6,327 bases of DNA from Phycisphaeraceae bacterium. Its GTDB lineage: Bacteria > Planctomycetota > Phycisphaerae > Phycisphaerales > Phycisphaeraceae. The position numbers and the translations under genes are program-made. The stretch is taken from assembly GCA_029260695.1 (NCBI GenBank), contig JAJDCT010000360.1, positions 1-6,327 of the forward strand, given 5' to 3'. Under the pieces are notes generated by a model. The model searched no databases, had not been told where the DNA came from, and saw nothing but the letters and a program-made list of their open reading frames with translations. Shown one piece after another: positions 1 to 4,501 of the stretch. Within the stretch, counting starts at the first letter, position 1. Every line of letters begins with the position of its first letter.

Positions 1-69
1 CAGGGGCGGATTTGAACCGCCGACACCTGCATTTTCAATGCAGTGCTCTACCAACTGAGCTACCTGGCC
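1..69 (-). tRNA. tRNA-Phe (anticodon GAA), 3' end outside window
   Basis: Read on the minus strand, this is a cloverleaf that delivers phenylalanine to UUC/UUU codons. The acceptor 5' arm is GGCCAGG, followed by T8 and A9. The D stem is GCTC/GAGC, the anticodon stem CTGCA/TGCAG with loop TTGAAAA (anticodon GAA at plus positions 34-36), and the T arm GGCGG-TTCAAAT-CCGCC. The 3' acceptor strand begins CCTG, which pairs with the 5' arm, but the last three paired bases, the discriminator and any encoded CCA lie left of position 1. All canonical elements seen are intact. It is transcribed away from rplK. Whether CCA is encoded, and whether other tRNAs follow, cannot be seen. Confidence 0.97.
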
Positions 70-113
70 CTAAGGGCCGCCCCGTCTTCCGGGGGCGAAA
101 CGTCAGCCCGGCA

Positions 114-141
114 AGGTTATCGCCGGGCCCGGTCTTGTCAA
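114..141 (-). promoter_or_regulatory. candidate sigma-70 promoter for tRNA-Phe
   Basis: On the minus strand a perfect -35 box TTGACA (plus positions 136-141) is followed after 16 bp by TAACCT (plus 114-119), which matches only half of the -10 consensus. Transcription would start near plus 107, about 38 bases before the mature tRNA 5' end. The stretch after the -10 is GC-rich, as is common for stable-RNA promoters. The -35 box is convincing; the -10 assignment is less so. Confidence 0.55.
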
Positions 142-307
142 CCCAACCGCCGCCGCCTTAACGGCTTGCCCCCTTACCTTCGGCCCGGTGGTGCGGGCTC
201 TTGATAGTAGATACCAGACCGCGCCCCTATTCCCCACGGCCATCAACGGGCGGGTCAATCTGATCCCGGCCCCGGGTTGGCCCAACCGGAAAGCCCAAGG
301 CGGGGAT

Positions 308-336
308 TTGGCCAATCGCCCTCATTTTGCTATATT
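308..336 (+). promoter_or_regulatory. candidate sigma-70 promoter for rplKAJL
   Basis: A -35 box TTGGCC (308-313, four of six consensus bases) is separated by exactly 17 bp from a -10 box TATATT (331-336, five of six). The -10 stands out as an AT-rich island in GC-rich DNA. Transcription would start near 343 and give a leader of about 93 bases ahead of rplK. It is the only good promoter I find upstream of the block, so it probably drives all four ribosomal genes. Confidence 0.6.
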
Positions 337-342
337 GCCCGG

Positions 343-435
343 CTCGCCGGCCCCGGGGATACCGTGGTGTTCCAGGGGATTACCGGGGGGGCCAGGCGGC
401 GTATCGCCTATTACAAGCGGAATTAGGAGCCAGTC
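343..435 (+). promoter_or_regulatory. rplK 5' leader with G-rich repeats and a hairpin
   Basis: The inferred leader contains a near-repeat, GGGGATACC (355-363) and GGGGATTACC (375-384), spaced 20 bases apart, then a run of seven G (385-391). A small hairpin follows at 394-409 (AGGCG/CGCCT with a six-base loop), and then the ribosome binding site AGGAG at 425-429, six bases before the ATG. Leaders of L11 operons are often bound by L1 for autoregulation, but I cannot match a known L1 motif here. The role is unknown. Confidence 0.35.
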
Positions 436-864
436 ATGGCCAAGAAAGAGATCACAACCCAGTTCAAGATCCAGGCCCCCGGTGGTTCGGCTACGCCCGC
501 ACCGCCGATCGGTCCGGCGCTGGGTGCCAACGGCGTGAACCCTGGGCAATTCATCCAGCAGTTCAACGAAGCGACCCGGCACCTCAACGGCAAGGTCGTT
601 GGCTGCGTGATCACGGTCTTCAAGGACCGTTCGTTCAGCTTCGAGATCAAGAGCCCCCCGGCCGCCGTCATGATCAAGGACGCCGCTGGCATCGAGAAGG
701 GCTCGGGCGTCCCGAACAAGGACAAGGTCGGCAAGCTCACGCAGGACCAGCTCAAGGCTATCGCCGAAGAGAAGGGCAAAGAACTGACCGGACACAGTGT
801 TGAAGCCATGATGAGAACCCTCGCCGGGACCGCCCGTTCGATGGGTGTGACCATCGAGGGCTAA
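436..864 (+). CDS. rplK: 50S ribosomal protein L11
   Basis: L11 binds the GTPase-associated region of 23S rRNA at the base of the L7/L12 stalk. It takes part in elongation-factor function and, in many bacteria, in stringent-response sensing. The 142-residue product has the usual length. The N-terminal domain (about 1-70) carries the proline-rich [11 protein letters not shown] segment (20-30), which belongs to the flexible face near factor-binding rRNA. The C-terminal domain (about 75-142) ends with the family signature around 127-141 (R-x-L-x-G-T-x2-S-M-G-x2-I-E). The start is set by AGGAG at 425-429, six bases upstream of the ATG. It is first in the ribosomal block. secE and nusG, its usual upstream partners, are not adjacent; a divergent tRNA-Phe is there instead. 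Identification is secure. Confidence 0.98.
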   Translation: MAKKEITTQFKIQAPGGSATPAPPIGPALGANGVNPGQFIQQFNEATRHLNGKVVGCVITVFKDRSFSFEIKSPPAAVMIKDAAGIEKGSGVPNKDKVGKLTQDQLKAIAEEKGKELTGHSVEAMMRTLAGTARSMGVTIEG

Positions 865-882
865 GGCGACGAAATAACCGCT

Positions 883-902
883 CCCAGGAACTTTGTCCTG
901 GG
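883..902 (+). promoter_or_regulatory. strong hairpin just after rplK
   Basis: CCCAGGA (883-889) and TCCTGGG (896-902) form a perfect 7-bp stem around the six-base loop ACTTTG, 19 bases after the rplK stop. No T-tract follows (next bases GCTAATTC), so it is not an intrinsic terminator. It could protect the upstream mRNA 3' end, serve as a processing site, or be part of the larger rplA leader fold. Confidence 0.5.
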
Positions 903-909
903 GCTAATT

Positions 910-1015
910 CCGGGGCGGGCAAGTGAATACTTGAGGCTTACCACGTGCCACAAACCGTGGGAGACCACACCCGGCACACCCGGCACCCCCGGGAACGTCA
1001 AAAGGATGGATCGAT
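910..1015 (+). promoter_or_regulatory. structured rplA leader, possible L1 autoregulatory site
   Basis: Three helices can form. The outer helix is CCGGG (910-914) with CCCGG (970-974). Inside it are CAAGT-GAAT-ACTTG (920-933) and CCACG/CGTGG (941-945/956-960, ten-base loop). The last hairpin has arms TACCACG and CGTGGGAG. These resemble the two strands I recall of the L1-binding helix of E. coli 23S rRNA (GGTGGGAG and TACCACC), but in reverse order along the chain. The tandem 9-mer ACCCGGCAC (969-977 and 978-986) offers two alternative partners for 910-914. The ribosome binding site AGGA (1003-1006) lies outside these stems. That L1 binds here is inference from a short resemblance and the position ahead of rplA. 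Confidence 0.3.
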
Positions 1016-1699
1016 ATGCCTAATAAAGGCAAGCGCTACACGGCCGACAAGAAGGCCCACTCAGTTAAAGAACAGGTGACACTCACCGAAGCGGTCACCC
1101 GGGTCAAGTCGTTCAAGGCCGCCAAGTTCGACCAGACCGTCGAAGTCTGCATGCACCTGGGGATCGACGCCAAGCAGGCGGATCAGATGATCCGAGGCTC
1201 GCTGTCGCTTCCGCACGGTATCGGCAAGAGCAAGCGGGTCATCGCGTTCTGCACCTCGGACAAGGTCGAAGAGGCCAAAGCCGCCGGTGCCACCGAGGCC
1301 GGTGGCGAAGAGTTGGTCAAGAAGGTCGAGGACGGCTGGCTTGATTTCGATGTCGCGGTCGCCAGCCCGGACATGATGCGGATCGTCTCCAAGCTCGGGC
1401 GCGCTCTGGGCCCCAAGGGCCTGATGCCTTCGCCCAAGAGCGGCACGGTGACCCCCAACGTCGCACAGGCGGTGAAAGAGTACGCCGCGGGCAAGGTTGA
1501 ATTCCGTAACGACTCCGGCGGGAACGTCCACGCCGCCGTCGGCAAGCACAGCTTCGGCGCCAAGGAGCTTGAGGAGAACGCCGAGGCGTTTATCAAGCAC
1601 ATCACCAAGATGAAACCATCCGCCACCAAGGGCCATTACGTCAAGTCGATCTCGATGTCCGGCACCATGACGCCCGGCGTGTCGATCGTCGTCGATTAA
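1016..1699 (+). CDS. rplA: 50S ribosomal protein L1
   Basis: L1 forms the mobile L1 stalk of the large subunit, which guides deacylated tRNA out of the E site. In many bacteria it also represses its own operon by binding an mRNA mimic of its rRNA site. The 227-residue product is of normal length and shows the family signature LGRALGPKGLMPSPKSGTVT at 127-146. The two-domain layout is as usual: domain I from both chain ends, domain II inserted at about 67-158. The start at 1016 is supported by AGGA at 1003-1006 (nine bases away). An unusually long 151-bp spacer with hairpins separates it from rplK, which suggests translational control at this gene. rplJ follows after 54 bp. Identification is secure. 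Confidence 0.98.
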   Translation: MPNKGKRYTADKKAHSVKEQVTLTEAVTRVKSFKAAKFDQTVEVCMHLGIDAKQADQMIRGSLSLPHGIGKSKRVIAFCTSDKVEEAKAAGATEAGGEELVKKVEDGWLDFDVAVASPDMMRIVSKLGRALGPKGLMPSPKSGTVTPNVAQAVKEYAAGKVEFRNDSGGNVHAAVGKHSFGAKELEENAEAFIKHITKMKPSATKGHYVKSISMSGTMTPGVSIVVD

Positions 1700-1716
1700 C
1701 CCACACCGAACACCAC

Positions 1717-1732
1717 CGCGGCCAACGCCGCG
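1717..1732 (+). promoter_or_regulatory. small hairpin between rplA and rplJ
   Basis: CGCGG (1717-1721) and CCGCG (1728-1732) pair around the loop CCAACG within the 54-bp rplA-rplJ spacer. It lacks a T-tract and ends 21 bases before the rplJ start. The spacer is too short, and lacks visible kink-turn features, to be called an L10 leader of the known type. It may do nothing. Confidence 0.25.
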
Positions 1733-1753
1733 AACGCCCAAGGGGCTACTACC

Positions 1754-2305
1754 ATGAGCAAACCGATCAAGAACCTGATCGTCGAAACCTACAAGAACCG
1801 CTTCGAAGGGATCTCTGGCGGCGTGCTGGTCGACGTCCGTGGTGTCAAGTCCAACGACACCAACACCCTGCGGGCGGACCTCGCTAAGAAGCAGATCAAG
1901 ATCACCATCGTGAAGAACAGCCTGGCCAAGAAGGCGTTCGAGGGCGGCGAGTTGGCCGCGATGAACGACCTGATCGATGGCCCCAGCGCCATGGTCTACC
2001 CCGTCTCCGAGGAGGCGAGTGTGGTCAGCGTCGCCCGTGAATTGATCGATGCGGCGAAGAAGCTCAAGGAGCTTGAGTTCCGCGGTGCCCTGATGGAAGG
2101 CATCGTGTTCGGTCCTAAAGAGATCGAGGCGTTGAGCAAGTACCCGACCAAGGACGAGGCGCAGGCCCAGGTCGTGCAGATCCTGCTGAGCCCGGCTCAG
2201 AACCTCATCGGTGCCGCCACCGGCCCGGGCAAGATGATCGCCTCGATCCTCAAGACCGTTCAGGAAAAACTCGAAAAGGGCGAAGAGATCAAGAAGGCGA
2301 GCTGA
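1754..2305 (+). CDS. rplJ: 50S ribosomal protein L10
   Basis: L10 anchors the L7/L12 dimers to the ribosome and binds 23S rRNA next to L11, forming the base of the stalk. The product has 183 residues, somewhat longer than E. coli L10 (165). The N-terminal rRNA-binding domain (about 1-135) includes a typical L10 segment with KITIVKNSLAKKAF at 49-62. The C-terminal part (about 140-180) is helical and charged, as expected for the L7/L12-binding helix, and ends in a lysine/glutamate-rich tail. AAGGGG at 1740-1745, eight bases upstream, serves as the ribosome binding site. The gene lies between rplA and rplL in the standard order. Identification is secure. Confidence 0.97.
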   Translation: MSKPIKNLIVETYKNRFEGISGGVLVDVRGVKSNDTNTLRADLAKKQIKITIVKNSLAKKAFEGGELAAMNDLIDGPSAMVYPVSEEASVVSVARELIDAAKKLKELEFRGALMEGIVFGPKEIEALSKYPTKDEAQAQVVQILLSPAQNLIGAATGPGKMIASILKTVQEKLEKGEEIKKAS

Positions 2306-2469
2306 CCGGTGACGGCCGGTGCGTCATACCACCCGCCAGCCACCAAGGAACACTCGATCACGCGTCAATTATTCACCGTACATCGTGTCCGACTGGCCCC
2401 TCGGGGTTAAACCGCAGCAGCGTGCCGCGGCCTCTCGGATGGATCGTTAGATAGTAAAGGAATCGAACC
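2306..2469 (+). promoter_or_regulatory. 164-bp rplJ-rplL spacer with short hairpins
   Basis: This spacer is long for two genes whose products form one complex. It contains ACCGG/CCGGT (2305-2309/2316-2320, six-base loop) starting at the rplJ stop codon. A GC-rich hairpin follows, CCC-CTCG-GGG plus one outer pair possible (2397-2406), and a weak CCGC/GCGG stem (2412-2415/2427-2430). No T-tract follows any of them and I find no convincing promoter. The rplL ribosome binding site AAAGGA at 2456-2461 is unpaired in these folds. It may allow separate tuning of L7/L12, which is needed in several copies per ribosome; that is inference. Confidence 0.35.
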
Positions 2470-2844
2470 ATGGCAGAAGCAGCAATCAAAGAACTGGGTG
2501 ACAAGATCGTCGGGCTGACCCTCAAGGAAGCGGTCGACCTGGGCGACTACCTCAAGGAAGAGTACGGCATCGAGCCAGCCGCCGGCGCAGTCGCCGTCGC
2601 CGTCGCAGGCCCCGCCGAGGAAGCCGAAGAGAAGACCGAGTTCGACGTCATCCTCACCGCCGCCGGCGACCAGAAGATCAAGGTCATCAAAGCCGTCCGC
2701 GAGGCGACCGGCCTGGGCCTGAAGGAAGCCAAGGACGTGGTCGACAACTGCCCCAAGCCGCTGAAGGAAGGCGTTTCCAAGGAAGAGGCCGAAGCACTCG
2801 TCGAGAAGATCAAGGAAGTCGGCGGCGGCGTCGAGATCAAGTAA
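2470..2844 (+). CDS. rplL: 50S ribosomal protein L7/L12
   Basis: L7/L12 is the multicopy stalk protein that recruits and stimulates the translation GTPases (EF-Tu, EF-G, IF2, RF3). The 124-residue product has the normal three-part design. The N-terminal dimerisation and L10-binding helices are at about 1-33, followed by a flexible Ala/Val/Gly-rich hinge at about 36-55. The globular C-terminal domain at about 57-124 contains [20 protein letters not shown] (71-90), the highly conserved factor-binding face. AAAGGA at 2456-2461 sets the start. An intrinsic terminator stands 49 bases after the stop, so rpoB is not the next gene, unlike the common bacterial arrangement. Identification is secure. 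Confidence 0.98.
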   Translation: MAEAAIKELGDKIVGLTLKEAVDLGDYLKEEYGIEPAAGAVAVAVAGPAEEAEEKTEFDVILTAAGDQKIKVIKAVREATGLGLKEAKDVVDNCPKPLKEGVSKEEAEALVEKIKEVGGGVEIK

Positions 2845-2892
2845 GTTTCCAACCCACGTTCGCATCGCCGACCACTCGGCGAAATCACATAC

Positions 2893-2924
2893 AGGCCGTC
2901 CCTTTTGGGGCGGCCTTTTTGTTT
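2893..2924 (+). terminator. intrinsic terminator ending the ribosomal block
   Basis: AGGCCGTCCC (2893-2902) pairs with GGGGCGGCCT (2907-2916) as a 10-bp stem with one G-T wobble and a TTTT loop. It is followed at once by a T-tract (2916-2920, then G and TTT). This is a textbook Rho-independent terminator. It separates rplKAJL from the downstream transporter. Confidence 0.93.
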
Positions 2925-2972
2925 GGTTCATCAAACAGTTTGCAGTCGTTTATGATGGGCGACAGGGGCAAC

Positions 2973-3001
2973 GTGAACTAGAGATAGATTTGCCTTATAG
3001 T
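2973..3001 (+). promoter_or_regulatory. candidate promoter for the SLC13-type transporter
   Basis: A -10-like TATAGT (2996-3001, five of six consensus bases) lies 17 bp after a poor -35, GTGAAC (2973-2978). Transcription would begin near 3008, leaving a leader of about 32 bases. A promoter is expected here because the terminator at 2893-2924 stops transcription from upstream. The -35 is weak, so either an activator or a different sigma factor is possible. Confidence 0.4.
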
Positions 3002-3039
3002 GTAGGCCCAAGTCCCAAGCCCCGTGGGCACGCCAAGCC

Positions 3040-4458
3040 ATGCAACCCAATCAATCCAACCGTAAACGAGCCTTGATCTGCCTGTTCACCGCAGTTGCGG
3101 CGATCACGACCTATTACCTTCTGCCCGCGTCGATGGACGAGCTGGCCAGGCGGACGGTGGCGATCTTCCTGGTCGCCGCGATCTTCTGGGCGACCGAGGT
3201 GTTGCCGTTGTACGCCACGTCGCTATGCATCATCGGCATGGAGATCTTGTTCCTCGCGGACAAGGGCGGCCTGGCGCGGCTGCTCCCGACCAGGGGGGAC
3301 GGGATCCTTGAGGATCAGAGCCTGAATTACAAGGTCTTCCTGGCGTCGTTCTCATCGCCGATCATTATCCTGTTCATGGGCGGGTTCCTGCTCTCGGCGG
3401 CGGTGACCAAACACGGGCTTGATCGGGCGATCGCGTCGCGGATCCTTCGGCCATTCAACCACCACCCGTTGATGCTGGTCTTCGGGGTGCTGCTGATTAC
3501 GGCGTTCTTCTCGATGTGGATGAGCAACACCGCCACCACGGTCATGATGCTGGCGATCATCAGCCCGCTGGTCAGGGCGTTGCCCGCGGAGGACAAGTTT
3601 CACCGTGCTGTCATCCTGGCGGTCCCGTTCGGCGCGAATATCGGTGGGGTGGGCACGCCGATCGGCACGCCACCGAATGCGGTTGCCTTGGCGGCGCTCA
3701 ATGAGTTCGGGTTGGAGATCGGGTTTGTCGATTGGATGCTGATGGCGGTGCCTTTGGCGGCGCTGCTGCTGGTTGTGGCGGGTGTGCTGTTGTACCGTTT
3801 CTTCCCTCCCGGCAAGGGGCTGGTGCTGCCGCCTCTTGAGAAGCCGACCGAGAAGATCAGCACCAAGGGCCGGTGGACGCTTGTCATTCTCAGCCTGGCG
3901 ATCCTGCTGTGGCTCACCGGCAAGATGCACGGTCTGGCACCGGCCGCGGTCGCGCTGCTCGCCGCCGCAGCCCTGACAGCCCTGGGTGTGCTGCGCAAAC
4001 ACGATGTCGATTCGATCGACTGGAACGTACTGATCCTGATGTGGGGCGGCCTGTCGCTGGGCAAGGCGATGGAGGAGACCAACCTGATCGGCGTCATCGC
4101 GGACCTGCCGATCGCGGAGTTGCAGGGGTTCGGCCTGGCAACGGCGGTGGTGGTCCTGTCGGTGGGGCTCTCGACGTTCATGAGTAACACCGCCACGGCG
4201 ATCGTGCTGATCCCGATGGTGATCGCACTGGTCGACGGCCGGGGCGAGTCGCCGGTGCAACTGGTCATCCTCACCGCGCTGGCGTGTTCCTTTGCGATGG
4301 CGATGCCCGTGTCGACCCCGCCCAACGCGATCGCGTTCGCCACCGGGAAGGTCCCCGTGTCGGCCCTGATCCGCTCGGGTGCGTTGGTCTCGTTCATCTG
4401 TATTGTGGTGTTGCTGCTTGGGTATCAGTGGGTCCTGCCTCAGTTCCCCTGGGCGTAG
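3040..4458 (+). CDS. SLC13/DASS-family anion symporter (di/tricarboxylate or sulfate type)
   Basis: This is an inner-membrane, probably Na+-coupled carrier of the divalent anion:sodium symporter family, which moves dicarboxylates, citrate or sulfate. The 472-residue protein is close to the length of VcINDY and is hydrophobic throughout. It shows the family's inverted-repeat logic. Each half has a Ser-Asn-Thr motif at a hairpin tip (SNT 162-164 in MSNTATT, and SNT 382-384 in MSNTATA). Each is followed by a TPPN motif (GTPIGTPPNAVAL about 205-217; MPVSTPPNAIAF about 422-433). SNT motifs bind sodium and substrate in the family. A positively charged N-terminus (RKR, 8-10) precedes the first membrane helix (about 11-30). 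There is no clear ribosome binding site before the ATG at 3040. The substrate cannot be told from sequence alone; no neighbour points to one. Confidence 0.9.
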   Translation: MQPNQSNRKRALICLFTAVAAITTYYLLPASMDELARRTVAIFLVAAIFWATEVLPLYATSLCIIGMEILFLADKGGLARLLPTRGDGILEDQSLNYKVFLASFSSPIIILFMGGFLLSAAVTKHGLDRAIASRILRPFNHHPLMLVFGVLLITAFFSMWMSNTATTVMMLAIISPLVRALPAEDKFHRAVILAVPFGANIGGVGTPIGTPPNAVALAALNEFGLEIGFVDWMLMAVPLAALLLVVAGVLLYRFFPPGKGLVLPPLEKPTEKISTKGRWTLVILSLAILLWLTGKMHGLAPAAVALLAAAALTALGVLRKHDVDSIDWNVLILMWGGLSLGKAMEETNLIGVIADLPIAELQGFGLATAVVVLSVGLSTFMSNTATAIVLIPMVIALVDGRGESPVQLVILTALACSFAMAMPVSTPPNAIAFATGKVPVSALIRSGALVSFICIVVLLLGYQWVLPQFPWA

Positions 4459-4473
4459 GGACCGCCCGACGCG

Positions 4474-4492
4474 GCCGTATCGCGGCTATGAT
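4474..4492 (+). promoter_or_regulatory. weak -10-like box and small hairpin before the helicase
   Basis: The 43-bp gap between the transporter and the helicase holds TATGAT (4487-4492), which matches the -10 consensus at five of six positions but has no -35 partner 17 bp upstream. If used, transcription would start just before the ATG at 4502 and give an almost leaderless mRNA. A four-pair hairpin GCCG-TATCG-CGGC (4474-4486) has no T-tract, so it is not a terminator and read-through from the transporter is possible. Confidence 0.2.
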
Positions 4493-4501
4493 AAGCGGCG
4501 C

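Larger units (their letters stand above)
70..435. other. intergenic region between divergent tRNA-Phe and rplK
   Basis: No credible gene lies here; the open frames lack homology-like composition and overlap the promoters. It holds the leftward tRNA promoter, the rightward rplK promoter and the rplK leader. An imperfect inverted repeat at 272-289 (arms CCGGGTTG and CAACCGG, one bulged G, three-base loop) sits about 19 bp upstream of the rplK -35 box. It could be an operator, but nothing in the sequence names a regulator. Positions 142-271 show nothing I can interpret. Confidence 0.6.

Noticed and set aside
201..233. TTGATA at 201-206 as an additional promoter -35 box
   Set aside because: There is no acceptable -10 box at 16-18 bp; TATTCC lies 21 bp away.
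188..538. Plus-strand open frame of 116 codons spanning the rplK promoter and start
   Set aside because: It overlaps the rplK coding region in another frame, crosses the promoter and has low-complexity Pro/Arg composition without a ribosome binding site.
883..902. Possible terminator after rplK
   Set aside because: The stem is good but no T-tract follows, and rplA continues on the same strand.
1700..1753. Possible L10 leader upstream of rplJ
   Set aside because: Only 54 bp with one five-pair hairpin; the known L10 leader is longer with a kink-turn, which I do not see.
3352..4260. Long antisense open frame (302 codons) opposite the transporter
   Set aside because: It is rich in Arg, Gln, His and Asp with no recognisable domain, and lies entirely within a clear SLC13 gene. 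This is the usual shadow of GC-rich coding sequence.
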